From NCBI GenBank assembly GCA_016711925.1, contig JADJSA010000017.1:248001-312000 (forward strand): DNA of 64,000 nucleotides, in the 5' to 3' direction. The notes under the pieces are model-generated. The model saw only the letters and a list, made by a program, of their open reading frames with translations, made no database searches and was not told where the DNA came from. This DNA is from Candidatus Methylophosphatis haderslevensis (GTDB lineage: Bacteria; Pseudomonadota; Gammaproteobacteria; Burkholderiales; Rhodocyclaceae). Below, piece after piece: positions 1 through 12,113 of the stretch (positions are counted from its first letter, which is position 1; every line of letters starts with the position of its first letter). The position numbers and the translations under genes were made by a program.

Positions 1-277
1 GACTGGGGAAACGGCCGACATCGCCGCGCAGACGGTTACGCAGCGCGGCCACCGGATCGGCAGCGGCGCGGGCGGTGTAGTACCAGCGCTCAAGGGTCGA
101 GACGCCGAAACGGATGTCCAGGCCGGAGACCGGATGTCGCCAGGTCACGGCGGCAAGTGTGGTCATCGCCGCGGACAGTTCCCTGGACGCCGGTGGTGCG
201 GCGAGCAAGGGGCCGATGATCGCGAAGCGCAGCCGCGCTAAAGCGTCACGTTGCGGTGGATCGAATTCACTACTCAA
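1..277 (-). CDS. DDE transposase/integrase-like protein, N-terminal part (cut by window edge)
   Basis: The minus strand is open from a TTG at 277 to the window edge. A GGGAGA ribosome-binding site lies six bases upstream of the TTG, which decides the start. The visible 92 residues include a DPPQRDALARLRFAIIGPLL stretch followed by STLERWYY, a helix-turn-helix-like pattern found in N-terminal regions of integrase-type transposases paired with a small zinc-ribbon protein. The catalytic DDE core would lie off the left edge and is not seen. It follows the companion gene at 375-998 on the same strand. Family assignment rests on pattern recall, not on catalytic residues. Confidence 0.55.
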   Translation of the reverse strand, partial: MSSEFDPPQRDALARLRFAIIGPLLAAPPASRELSAAMTTLAAVTWRHPVSGLDIRFGVSTLERWYYTARAAADPVAALRNRLRGDVGRFPS

Positions 278-374
278 GACGGTCTCCCGGTGAGGCGGCG
301 CCGACGGCGTCGCTGCTGGAAGTGAAGGCTACAAACCCTCGCGGACCTTGCCTATGCGCATCCTCTGCGGGTGA

Positions 375-998
375 TCAGCGCCCTTCAGACAACGAGATCG
401 CCGTGACGCTGATCGGGCTGAGAAAGACGAGCAGTCGCATCAACTGCTCGGCGGCCTCGCCAACGAAGCGCTCCAGCAGACCCGCGGGGAACAGATCGCT
501 GTCGACCGGCGGCATGAAGCGCGCACAGTGGGCCTGCCACAACGGCGTCAGTGGAAACAGATCCACCCACCATTGGCGCCAGCGCTGAAGGGTACGGACC
601 GGAACGGCCAGGTCGGTGGAGACCCGCGCCGCCGCTGTGTTCTGCCCGGCATGCCGGGCAGAACACAGCACCACCGCCAGCGCCAGATAAACGCGCCGGC
701 CGAGGAAACGAACCGATGTCGATGTCTTGCGCTTGCGGCAATCGGCACAGCAGAAGCTGAACCGCGACTCAAACTCGGCGCGAACCTCGTTCAGGCAGGC
801 ACGCGGCTTTCGCGGGTAGTTGGCGCGGTGGAGAATGCCGCCACACGCGCATCGGCCAGCATGCACGTCGGCCGCCAGTTCCTCGTCAATGCTCAGCAGT
901 AGTCGGAAAAACTTGGGGTCTTGCAGCAGGGCATGGCACACTTGAACGGTCTCTAGGCTTGGTAACCAGAGACTCCCCCAAAGGGTTCGTTTGTTCAA
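375..998 (-). CDS. Zinc-ribbon/HTH companion protein of an insertion element
   Basis: A 207-residue protein starting at a TTG at 998. It has two cysteine pairs, CAC near residue 50 and CCADC near residue 84, which look like a zinc ribbon. LGRRVYLALAVVL and RTLQRWRQWW follow, the latter an HTH-like helix seen in proteins that accompany integrase-type transposases. The gene is 98 bases upstream of the transposase start on the same strand. The segment encoding CSARHAGQN contains a 36-base perfect palindrome at 634-669. It probably assists or regulates transposition (inference). The element separates the T6SS cluster from whatever lies left of the window. Confidence 0.5.
   Translation of the reverse strand: MNKRTLWGSLWLPSLETVQVCHALLQDPKFFRLLLSIDEELAADVHAGRCACGGILHRANYPRKPRACLNEVRAEFESRFSFCCADCRKRKTSTSVRFLGRRVYLALAVVLCSARHAGQNTAAARVSTDLAVPVRTLQRWRQWWVDLFPLTPLWQAHCARFMPPVDSDLFPAGLLERFVGEAAEQLMRLLVFLSPISVTAISLSEGR
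634..669. repeat. 36-base perfect palindrome inside the companion gene
   Basis: Two 18-base arms meet with no spacer: the left arm begins GCTGTGTTCTGCCC and the right arm ends GGGCAGAACACAGC. It lies in the coding region of the zinc-ribbon protein and keeps the frame open. Confidence 0.85.
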
Positions 999-1099
999 GT
1001 TCCCCGAGGGGGATCACCTGCTCAACATCACGCTGTTTGACCATTTCGGCAGCGATTGCCATCGAGATTGGTGACCGTGCTCAGATGGACGCTGCCGCG

Positions 1100-1603
1100 T
1101 CAGCCACCGATCAGTACTGTCACACAACCGGCCACGATCTTGTTCGGCGGACCGATTGCCTCTAGCAAAGTGTCGCCCATTCGAGCAGGCGGCAGATTGT
1201 TGACCATGACTGTGGCCGAGCCGTCGATTACGACACCCGGTCCGTGCGGGGGCACCGGCGACGGCGTCGTACAACTGTGGATATCGGAACCCGCCGCCGC
1301 TGCGCCGCTGATCGCCGCACTCATCGAGGCGAGCGCAGTCGCCTTCGCAGTCTGCTCGGCGGTATAGGCGGCCGGTGCGCCGGGCGTACCAGCGGCGGCG
1401 ACGGTCGCCGCCTCGGCCACCCGAATCGTAGTATCAGCCAGCGTTTTCGCCGCCTGCAATGCGGCTACCGCTGCGAGAGGAATACCGCGCCAGGCGGGCT
1501 GCGCACCGATCAGCACATTTGTGCTGCCGGGACCACCTGTCAGAACCGGTGGAAGCGGATGTGTGACCGCGTCGAACAAGCGTGCTGCGGGACCTTGCGG
1601 CAT
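1100..1603 (-). CDS. PAAR-like (DUF4150-type) T6SS spike-tip protein
   Basis: A 167-residue protein with an alanine-rich middle and a C-terminal half carrying DIHSCTTPSPVPPHGPGVV, then NNLPPARMGDT and a closing CVTVLIGG. This is the PAAR-like pattern that forms the conical tip on VgrG trimers. A GGGG ribosome-binding site lies seven bases upstream of the ATG at 1603. It is the last gene of the minus-strand T6SS operon, 12 bases after the secreted protein. No C-terminal toxin extension is present, so it is probably a structural tip. Confidence 0.8.
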   Translation of the reverse strand: MPQGPAARLFDAVTHPLPPVLTGGPGSTNVLIGAQPAWRGIPLAAVAALQAAKTLADTTIRVAEAATVAAAGTPGAPAAYTAEQTAKATALASMSAAISGAAAAGSDIHSCTTPSPVPPHGPGVVIDGSATVMVNNLPPARMGDTLLEAIGPPNKIVAGCVTVLIGG

Positions 1604-1615
1604 GTCGAACCCCTT

Positions 1616-2314
1616 TCACTGCCTGAGTTGTGCACGATCGAACTGACCCGAATACGGGCACAGACCGACACCTCGTACGGCGACCTCCACGTGCGCCACG
1701 CGTTGCAGCGGCGCCCCCCAACCTCCGGTCAATCGCAACAGTTCCTTGCCATCGACCATCACCTTGGCGGTCTGCGTTTCCGGGCGTTGTTCGACCCACC
1801 CGATCTGCAACAGAAGGCGCGCAATGGGTTTGGCCGACTTGGCGTCGCACTCTTGCGCCGGAAAATACGGATTGGCCTCGCTCAACGGCAATGCCAGCTT
1901 GATCGTCCCGGTCTTGCTTGCACCAGGTTCGACTGGAGATGCGACGATCGGCGGCCGCCGCGATACCGACATGAACATCGGCGGCGCGACGATGCCGCGT
2001 ACGATTCGCGCAGTCCGCTCGCCATCCAGAAACACATAGGCATCGGTTTCCGCAAGTTTCGTTGCGCCCTTGGAATCGAAGTACAAAGGCAGATCGAATG
2101 CGTAGATGCGGCCCCCGGTCGAGTTCTCCAATGCGTATTGCAGGATGATTTCACGTTCGTTCTGTCCCGCCACGCTCGCTTTGAGTTCTACGGCGTTCGC
2201 CAAGTCCGACATGACTATTCCTCCGAAAATCGAGAGTGCAAGGAGCCCCGGATGCAAGACCCGCCGCAACGTCTTGCCTTTTCCATCACGGCACCGGCCT
2301 TGCTGTCGAGTCAT
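1616..2314 (-). CDS. Secreted protein of unknown fold, candidate immunity partner of the VgrG effector domain
   Basis: A 232-residue protein. The ATG at 2314 was chosen because GGAGG lies ten bases upstream; it overlaps the end of vgrG by 29 bases. Residues 14-38 form a basic-hydrophobic signal (RRVLHPGLLALSIFGG) with a likely cleavage after ANA, so the mature protein should be periplasmic. The rest is beta-rich with no recognised catalytic motif and two cysteines. Translational overlap with vgrG and position before PAAR fit an immunity or adaptor protein, but no family was recognised. Immunity is an inference from position and export signal only. Confidence 0.7.
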   Translation of the reverse strand: MTRQQGRCRDGKGKTLRRVLHPGLLALSIFGGIVMSDLANAVELKASVAGQNEREIILQYALENSTGGRIYAFDLPLYFDSKGATKLAETDAYVFLDGERTARIVRGIVAPPMFMSVSRRPPIVASPVEPGASKTGTIKLALPLSEANPYFPAQECDAKSAKPIARLLLQIGWVEQRPETQTAKVMVDGKELLRLTGGWGAPLQRVAHVEVAVRGVGLCPYSGQFDRAQLRQ

Positions 2315-4905
2315 GGTCAGTCCGCCTCCAGTCTTCGCCCATGTCCCGCAGGATGTTGTTTTCGCTGACGGGCTCATTGGCGTGATCGTTTATGCCGATG
2401 GTAGTTGACTCCTCCTGGTCACCGGTCGCATCCCTCGGATCGGGCGTGGCCGAGCGGTTTGCCCCACGGGCATTGTGATCCGCGTGATTGAGTTCGTGTC
2501 CGAGCAATGCTTCGTCCGGCTGCGTGTGCGTATTTCCGGCGGCGTCGGTGTAGGTGGCGTTGTTTCCGGGTATCCAGTTGACATTGCTGTCCGACCCGGA
2601 GCCATCCGAAGTCTGGATGTTTCCGCCACCCATATTGACACGGGTTCCTGCCGGATGGCCGTTCGCCGTTGTCATCGTGCAAACACCGCCGCCGCCCGCC
2701 GTCGCCGCAGCATTGTTCTCCACGATCGATGCCGTATGTCCATTGCTCTGCAGGTTGTTGATCAGCTGATGTCCGGTCTGCGTACCGTCGAGGGAGTCGA
2801 GCGTGGCGATGGTGCGATCGACAAACGCCGGCGACCCCGAAATCCGGACGCCTGATCCGCCATAACTGACCGAGCCGTCCGGATTGCGCGTTATCGCGCG
2901 GGCGCGTTCCGGATCCACGTGTCTGGTGCGGCGACCGCGGCCCCCGCCGCCACGCGGCAGATTGTCGAGATAGCCGGGTTCGCCGGTGTCGGCGCCGGCC
3001 GCGTCCAGTGGCTCCGTGATATCGAATCCGGTCGCGCCCGGCGTGCCGCCGCCACAATTGATCTTCACCAGCGGCCCCTGAATTGTCACGCCATCGGGTC
3101 CCACCTTCACGTAGCTGCCGCCGCACTTCATGGTCACACTGGTCTTGCCTTCCAGCAGAATGCTCAGGGCATTCTGCTGCAAATCCTGCGAGACGTGGAG
3201 TTTAGTGCCGCCGCCCACGTCGAACAGCAGATTGCCGCCGATTCCCAGATCGACTTGCGCATCCGCTTTTGCATAGACTGCGTCCTTGACATGCAGATCA
3301 AGCGTCCCGCCGACAGTCAGCACGTGACCGCCCCCGATCGACGTGTTGCTCGACCCCTGCACGGTCTCGTACTTGTTGCGCTTCACGCGGATGTCCATCC
3401 GCCGCTGCGCGTGGATGAACACCTGCTCCTTGTCCTTGCGGTCGTCGAAGCGCAGTTCGTTGAAGTCGCGCACGCCGCCGCCGGGCGTGGAGCGCGTGCG
3501 CCAGGTTTCGTAGGCGGCGTATTTGGGCAGTTCGTAGGGCACCTTCTGGTCGGCGTTGTAGACACGCCCGGTAATCAGCGGCTGGTCTGGGTCGCCCTCG
3601 ATGAAGTCGACCACCACTTCGTTGCCGATGCGGGGCACATTCATCATGCCGTAGGTCTTGCCGGCCCAGCCCTGGGAGACGCGGATCCAGCAGGTCGAAT
3701 GGTCGTTCTGCGGGCCGAAGCGGTCCCAGTGAAAATGCACTTTCACGCGGCCGTATTCGTCGGTCCAGATCTCCTTGCCTTCGGGGCCGACCACGCGCGC
3801 GGTCTGGATGCCCTGCACGATCGGCTTGGGCGTTTCGCGCGGCGCGCGAAACTGGTTGTAGGTGGGGATGCACTCGAAGCTGCAACTATAGGTGGCGCCG
3901 CCGCCGCCGGCTGCCTCGTGCTCCTGGCTCGCAAAGTTGATGCGTGCCGAGGTGATCAGGTATTGCTTGTTCTGATCCGCGCGCGGATGCAATTGCAGAC
4001 CGAACGTGTAGCCGACGTTCAGACCGCGCGCATTGGTGAGCCCCTGGATGCGCTCGTGCTGGGCCTGCAGTTCTTCGAGGCGCACGCGGACGTACTGTTC
4101 GCCGTCGCTGCCTTTGTCGTATTCGCCCGGAAAGTCGAATACCTCGTGCAGCGCATGTTCATGCTCGCGGATTTCCAGCGTCTGGCGCAGCAGTTCGTCG
4201 TAGGGCTTCTTGAAGTCGTAGTCGTCGATGACGTAGGCGCCCGGCTGCACCTCGCAACTGAAGTACCAGTCGGAGATGCGCTCGCGGTCGGTGGTGCCGC
4301 TGCGCACATCGGCGACGAACGGGATCGTCGCGTAGGTCTCGAAGGGCGTGTGCGCGGACGACGCGTCGACGATCACCATGGTGTGGCGGCCTTCGACGTG
4401 CTGGAAGTAGTAGTACATTCCCTCCTGCTCCATCAACCGGCTGACGAAGTTGAAATCCGTCTCGCGGTACTGGACGCAGTAATCCCAGGTCCGGTAGGAA
4501 CCCCGACAACTGGAACTCGAATGCCGCGTCCGGATACTTGGCCGGATCGAACACTTCGCGCATGATGTCTTCGACCTTCTTTTCCTGGAAGATGCGGCAG
4601 TCGGCGGTGCGGGTGAGAAACCACAGCCACGGCCGCAGGATCATTTCATAGCGCACGAAGCGCCCCTGCGAGCCCGCCAGCGCGAAGCGGGTGACCATGC
4701 CATCGAAATGACGCGTGCCGCCGGCCGGCAAGGCGAGCTTGACGGTCGCGTTCTTGCCCAGCAACTGGTTGGGGTCGATATCGTTGCGCGGGCTGATCAC
4801 CGTCACCGCATACTCGAACAGGCGGCCGAGCGACTCCTGCGCGCGCATGTTCAAGAAGATCAGATCCGGACCCAGTGGCGTGACGATATCCATTACCCGT
4901 GCCAT
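2286..4905 (-). CDS. vgrG: VgrG spike with C-terminal HExxH (M91/NleD-like) effector domain, one frameshift
   Basis: About 872 residues once one base is removed. The N-terminal part (4905 to about 4505) and the rest (from about 4500) are each open in their own frame. The break is at a four-C run at 4501-4504, and removing one C restores QLSGSYRTWDYCVQYRETD, the normal VgrG core. The gp27/gp5-like core and OB-fold (GRVKVHFHWDR, CWIRVSQGWAGK) are complete, followed by the beta-helix needle. The last 230 residues are an extra domain with HELNH near 2480-2495, a downstream acidic region and NILRDMGEDWRR, resembling M91 pathogen-effector metallopeptidases. It is therefore an evolved VgrG that carries its own effector. 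Which substrate it cuts is unknown. Confidence 0.88.
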
Positions 4906-4965
4906 GGCGACTTTCCTCGTTGATGAGTTGTTATGATTGGCATGACGTGCGGCGCAGTTGCTGCG

Positions 4966-7725
<2,760 letters not shown>

Positions 7726-7739
7726 TCTTGTTCTCCTCC

Positions 7740-8837
7740 TCAGACTGTCGCCGCTGCCGGCGTGGCAACGGTCGGATTTCTGTGCACACCGGCGCGTCGG
7801 CGCGCACGATGCTGATGCTGCGCCAGCACGCCTTCGGCGTCCAGTGTCAGATCGTCCGGATCGCGCTTCTCGCGCATCCGCCCGACCCAGGTGGTCCAGC
7901 CCAGCCGGCCGTATTCGCCCAGCCGCGTGCGCGGCACCTGGGTGCGCTTGAGCACGAGCTGGGCGTCCCATTCGAGTTCGAAGCACAGGTACTGGCGCAC
8001 CAGCGCCACCAGCCGCGGCAGCGCCTTGCCGCCGGGCAGAAAGGCCTCGTACTGCGCCAGCGTCAGCGGGCCGAAGCGCACGCGGAACTTGTGCTGCCGA
8101 TCCCATACCCGGCTGCCCAGCACGGCGCCGACGCCCAGTTGCGCGCCCACCGTGCCGCTGCCCAGGCGAGTGCGATCGCCCTCGGGCAGGCGCATCCAGT
8201 GGCCGACGAACTGCTCGATCTTCACCGGCAGGCGGAAGTAGCCGGCGAGCAGCGACTGCAGGCCGTCGCTGTTGCGCACGCTCTTGACCAGCGCGCCGGA
8301 AAAGAAAAGTTTGACGAAATCGCCAGTCTCGTCGCGATGTTGCGTGCGCCGGCTGCCGACGCCGATCAGCGAGCCGATGTAGACCGCGAAGCGGTCCTCG
8401 CCGGGGCGGTCGAGATTGACCGTCGGCTGCGCGCCAGCCCAGGCACGGTAGAACAATTCCAGCAGCCGGTGGTGAAACAGATCGAGGAAGCGCGCGACGG
8501 TACGGTCGCCGTTATGCAGAATGCGTTCGCGGACGTAGTCGGTCAGGTGCAGCGGCAGCGGGCCGTTGGGGCCGAGCGAGCCGAAGATGCGCTGGTCGAG
8601 CCGCGGCACCCGGTCGCCCTCGCCCTGGTGGAATTTGGCGATCGGCGCCGGCGCGAACGACATCGACACATCCTGGCCCAGACGCACCGGCTCATCGGCC
8701 GGACGCGAGGCGCGCCCGAGCCGCGGCTTGTCGTCGTTCAGACACTCGATACGGCGCAGGCTCTGGAAAAAGTCGTAGTCGTACGGGCGCGCCTCGATCG
8801 CCCGATAGAAGATCAGACGATCGGTCGGGTCCCGCAT
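7740..8837 (-). CDS. tssG: T6SS baseplate subunit TssG
   Basis: A 365-residue protein with the TssG (ImpH/VasB) signature: an N-terminal YDFFQSLRRIE, then HLTDYVRERILHNGD and a central FLDLFHHRLLELFYRAW. TssG pairs with TssF in the baseplate wedge that docks the tube to the membrane complex. The start overlaps the end of tssF by 25 bases, indicating translational coupling. The stop codon lies inside the clpV ribosome-binding region. Length is slightly above the usual 330-350 residues. Confidence 0.93.
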   Translation of the reverse strand: MRDPTDRLIFYRAIEARPYDYDFFQSLRRIECLNDDKPRLGRASRPADEPVRLGQDVSMSFAPAPIAKFHQGEGDRVPRLDQRIFGSLGPNGPLPLHLTDYVRERILHNGDRTVARFLDLFHHRLLELFYRAWAGAQPTVNLDRPGEDRFAVYIGSLIGVGSRRTQHRDETGDFVKLFFSGALVKSVRNSDGLQSLLAGYFRLPVKIEQFVGHWMRLPEGDRTRLGSGTVGAQLGVGAVLGSRVWDRQHKFRVRFGPLTLAQYEAFLPGGKALPRLVALVRQYLCFELEWDAQLVLKRTQVPRTRLGEYGRLGWTTWVGRMREKRDPDDLTLDAEGVLAQHQHRARRRAGVHRNPTVATPAAATV

Positions 8838-10687
8838 CTCGGCTTCCAGCGCATCAGTTCGCCGCGACTGTTCGATCGCAGCACGGTTTCGGTAAATGAG
8901 TTGATCGAGACGTAGCGGGCGAGAAACTGCTCCATCACCGCGCCGAACAGGAACTCGCTCGCGCCCTGGAACGACAGGTCGTCAACCTCGAGCTCTATCT
9001 GCAGGCCGCGGCCGAAGGTCACCGGCCCGGGCAGCGGAAAGCGCCGCACCATCGGGCGGATGCGCACTGCGCGCAGGCCGTCGATCTGTTTGGTCAGCGC
9101 CGGATCGTCGCTGAGCGAATACAACTCCAGCATTTCGCGCAGCGCCGCGGCACCTTCGGCTTCGCTGCTGTCGAGCAACGACAGGTAATTGAGCGACAGG
9201 TGATTGATGAACTGCCAGGCCACGTTGCCTTCGCGCAGCGAGGAATAGGGCTTGGTCGGCCCCTTGATCGCGCGTATCGACAGCACCGGCGCGGTACTGT
9301 CGAGCGTCAGGTCGGTCGCCCCGGCGCCGATCGGCATCTGCAGCGGCAGGTCGCGGTTGGTGCACATCGCAATGATCGACAACTGCTTGAGGTCGGCGGC
9401 GAATGGCGCTTCCTGCGGGTCGACCAGCGAGACGAAGACTTCGCTGCCGATGTAGCTCGAGCGGTAGCCGGTGCGCTTCTGTTTGGCCGAGGGCAGGCGC
9501 GGCTCGCGCTGGAACGTGTAGTAGGCGTTGTGCTCGGCCTGCTCGGTATGGAAGTCGGCGTAGAAAGGCAGGAAGCGCCGCTCGGCATCGATGCCGGTGC
9601 CGAAGCCGGACACCGACTCGATGTCATAGACCTCGAAGTCCATCGGCCGCGTGCGGTCGGGAACCACGTGGTACTCATAGACGCTGTCGGTCAGGTGGAT
9701 GCGATCGACGCGCTTGGAGAACAGGTTGATGGCAGGCGTGCAGAACAGGCTGACATTGCCCGCATCGACCACACTTTGCAGCGATGCGTCGCCGCGCGAG
9801 AACAGCAGCACGACTTCGACTTCCTTGCCCTCGCAGCGGCGCAGCCCCTTGGCCAGCCCCTGCAGATCGAGAAACAGGTAGCGCTGCGGAAACGCAAAAT
9901 ACTCATGCACCAGCCGGTAGCCCTGGAAGCCGCGCAACGCCACCGGCAACAGCGCCTGCTCGTCGTCGAAGCCGATCGACGTGACATTGCGCGGGTCGAT
10001 GAACTCGTACCAGGGCTGCGGCCGCTGGGTCGGCAGCACCAGCATGCCGACACAGGCGCCGAGCGCGAGTTCGTGCAGCTTGTAGGCAATCTCGTCGCTG
10101 CCCGACAGGAACACCGGCAGGTTCGCCAGATCGATCTGCGAGAAACCGAGATCGCCGCCCAGCCGCAAGCGAATCCGCAGCCCGCCCTTGATACGGTTGC
10201 CGCCGGGCAATTGCGGCAGCGGCAGGTCGGGGGCGAACGAGAAGTAGGAAGCCGCGGCGACCTCGAGCGGAAACAACCGCAACTCGTGCGCGGTGCGAAA
10301 CTCGCACGCCGTCAGATCGCCCTTGCCGAGCAGGCTGCGCATGGAACTGCCGCGCGGGATGGTGAATCCGCGAACCAGATTGGAATCGCTGAGATCGGGC
10401 TTGAACTGGGCAATCAGCATCGACGGTGTCGGTGCCAGATACTGCGGATAGATGATCTCCAGCATGCGCTGGGTGAAGCGCGGGAATTCCGCGTCGAGCT
10501 TGAGCTGCACACGGCCGGCAAGGAAGGCGAAACCCTCGAGCAGGCGCTCGACATAGGGGTCGGCGACTTCGATGCCGTCGATGCCCAGGCGCGCCGCGAT
10601 CTTGGGAAACTGCACCGCGAACTCGGCGCCCATCTCGCGCACATGGGCAAGTTCCTGATTGTAGTAACGGAGCAGGCGCGGGTCCAT
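8813..10687 (-). CDS. tssF: T6SS baseplate subunit TssF
   Basis: A 624-residue protein beginning MDPRLLRYYNQELAHVREMG, with DPYVERLLEGFAFLAGRVQLK shortly after. These are hallmarks of TssF (ImpG/VasA). It is the largest wedge component of the cytoplasmic baseplate and partners TssG and TssK. Length agrees with the family. It lies 12 bases after tssE and overlaps tssG, so the run tssE-tssF-tssG-clpV is a tight operon. Confidence 0.95.
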   Translation of the reverse strand: MDPRLLRYYNQELAHVREMGAEFAVQFPKIAARLGIDGIEVADPYVERLLEGFAFLAGRVQLKLDAEFPRFTQRMLEIIYPQYLAPTPSMLIAQFKPDLSDSNLVRGFTIPRGSSMRSLLGKGDLTACEFRTAHELRLFPLEVAAASYFSFAPDLPLPQLPGGNRIKGGLRIRLRLGGDLGFSQIDLANLPVFLSGSDEIAYKLHELALGACVGMLVLPTQRPQPWYEFIDPRNVTSIGFDDEQALLPVALRGFQGYRLVHEYFAFPQRYLFLDLQGLAKGLRRCEGKEVEVVLLFSRGDASLQSVVDAGNVSLFCTPAINLFSKRVDRIHLTDSVYEYHVVPDRTRPMDFEVYDIESVSGFGTGIDAERRFLPFYADFHTEQAEHNAYYTFQREPRLPSAKQKRTGYRSSYIGSEVFVSLVDPQEAPFAADLKQLSIIAMCTNRDLPLQMPIGAGATDLTLDSTAPVLSIRAIKGPTKPYSSLREGNVAWQFINHLSLNYLSLLDSSEAEGAAALREMLELYSLSDDPALTKQIDGLRAVRIRPMVRRFPLPGPVTFGRGLQIELEVDDLSFQGASEFLFGAVMEQFLARYVSINSFTETVLRSNSRGELMRWKPRCGTRPIV

Positions 10688-10699
10688 GGATTGTCCCGC

Positions 10700-11206
10700 C
10701 TAGCGCGTCAGGTCGTGGACCGCGACCTGCCCGGTTTCGAGGTCGACGTCGGTACGCAACAGCAGTTCGATCGGCACCGGCTGGGCCCACATGCTGCCGC
10801 GGATCTGCACCTGCAACTGGTTGTGATGATCCAGCGATGCCTGCGTCATGACCGCGTCGACCTGCAGGGTTGCCGAGTCGATGCGCGGTTCGAAATCGAC
10901 GATCGCCTGGCGGATCGAGGCTTCGAGCGCGGCGATGTCGAAGGTCGATGCGAGTTCTCCCGACATCGACGGCAGACCGTAATTGATCACCGAATGCTGC
11001 GCATGCTCGCACGCGGCAAGGGTGGCATCCATGGTCGGTCGCGCGGCGTTGAACAGCCAGGCGAGATCGCGTAAAACGGCCTGGCGAAAACGCTGGCGGG
11101 TTATGACGCGCGCCTCGCGCGCCTCGACCTTGACCTGCGGCGCATCGTCGCTGAGCCGGTCGAGCAGCGCCGGCTGGAGCCGTTCGAGCGGGGTCAGTTC
11201 GGCCAT
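10700..11206 (-). CDS. tssE: T6SS baseplate gp25-like protein TssE
   Basis: A 168-residue gp25-like protein: LTPLERLQPALLDRL at the start, RQAVLRDLAWLFNA in the middle, then HSVINYGLPSMSGE and IRQAIVDFEPRID. TssE initiates sheath assembly at the baseplate. It sits between tagJ and tssF on the same strand with short spacers. Confidence 0.93.
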   Translation of the reverse strand: MAELTPLERLQPALLDRLSDDAPQVKVEAREARVITRQRFRQAVLRDLAWLFNAARPTMDATLAACEHAQHSVINYGLPSMSGELASTFDIAALEASIRQAIVDFEPRIDSATLQVDAVMTQASLDHHNQLQVQIRGSMWAQPVPIELLLRTDVDLETGQVAVHDLTR

Positions 11207-11225
11207 CGCGATCGCCTTGGCAGGT

Positions 11226-12044
11226 TCAGTCCGAACTTGACGGTGTCGGGTCGAGCGAAATGCTGCGCACCGCCAACATGTCGAAGTCGGCGATGTCGGT
11301 GGCGTACACGCGCTGCCCCCGGCCCAGATAGACCCCGGGTTGCGGCTCGTCCCAGACCGTCTTGCGTGCCAGGGCCACCAGCCCGTCGCCGCTGGCCGCC
11401 GAAGCCGGGTAGCGCGAGGGAATCAGTGCAATCGTCTCGCCGCCATTGGCGAACTGCAACTGCGCCGGCGACCAGATGAAATCGCGCAGATCGCTCGGCG
11501 CCTCGATGCTCACCTGCAACAGGCGGGAGAATGGCACCCAGTAGTAACGACCATTGACGATGGCCTCCAGCACCGGGCCGAGCCGCATGTCGGCATCCGC
11601 AATCCACTGGAAAGCCTGGTCGTCGGCTCGGCCGGAGGTTGCCGGCGCGTCGGCGAACGCCTGCTCGCGCAAACGCGCGGCTTCGTCGTGTTCGCCCCGC
11701 CCGGCGCGCAGCAGCGACTCGATCAGCAGCGCCATCCAGCCCTCGGGTTCGCCGAACAGCATCGGCGACTTGCGCCCTGCGAATACCTCCTCGCGCAGAC
11801 GCTCGCAGCGAATCGCCTCGCGATACATCTCGCGCATCGCCAGCGCCGAAGCGTCCATCTCGGCGCACAGTTCGAGTTGGGTCAGGGCGCGGTCCCACTT
11901 GCCCAGCACACAGAGCAACTGGAACAGAAAGACGCGCAGTTTGGCATCGGCCGGCTTGGCCTTGACCGCTTCGGTAAGTTGCTTCAGCGCGCCTTCGGGG
12001 TCGCCGTCGCGCACACTGGCTTCGGCAAGTTGGAGTGAACTCAT
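11226..12044 (-). CDS. tagJ: T6SS accessory protein TagJ (ImpE/SciE family)
   Basis: A 272-residue protein. The N-terminal 60 residues are TPR-like (LAEASVRDGDPEGALKQL, FLFQLLCVLGKWDRAL). A family-specific C-terminal domain follows, with NGRYYWVPFSRL and WSPAQLQFANGGE. ImpE/TagJ proteins bind the N-terminus of TssB and modulate ClpV-driven sheath recycling in the subset of T6SSs that have them. It is encoded directly after the hcp pair and before tssE. Confidence 0.9.
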   Translation of the reverse strand: MSSLQLAEASVRDGDPEGALKQLTEAVKAKPADAKLRVFLFQLLCVLGKWDRALTQLELCAEMDASALAMREMYREAIRCERLREEVFAGRKSPMLFGEPEGWMALLIESLLRAGRGEHDEAARLREQAFADAPATSGRADDQAFQWIADADMRLGPVLEAIVNGRYYWVPFSRLLQVSIEAPSDLRDFIWSPAQLQFANGGETIALIPSRYPASAASGDGLVALARKTVWDEPQPGVYLGRGQRVYATDIADFDMLAVRSISLDPTPSSSD

Positions 12045-12113
12045 TCCTGGGCTTTCTTTCGTTATTCCCGCAAGACGGGTTGCGCCATGTTCAACGCGGC
12101 GACAGCATGGCCA

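Noticed and set aside
2315..2377. Longer start for the secreted protein after vgrG
   Set aside because: The extra residues lie inside vgrG and disrupt the signal peptide. The ATG at 2314 has GGAGG at a workable distance.
7726..8106. N-terminal extension of ClpV
   Set aside because: It overlaps tssG, and the ATG at 7725 has a strong AGGAGG site and the standard ClpV N-terminus.
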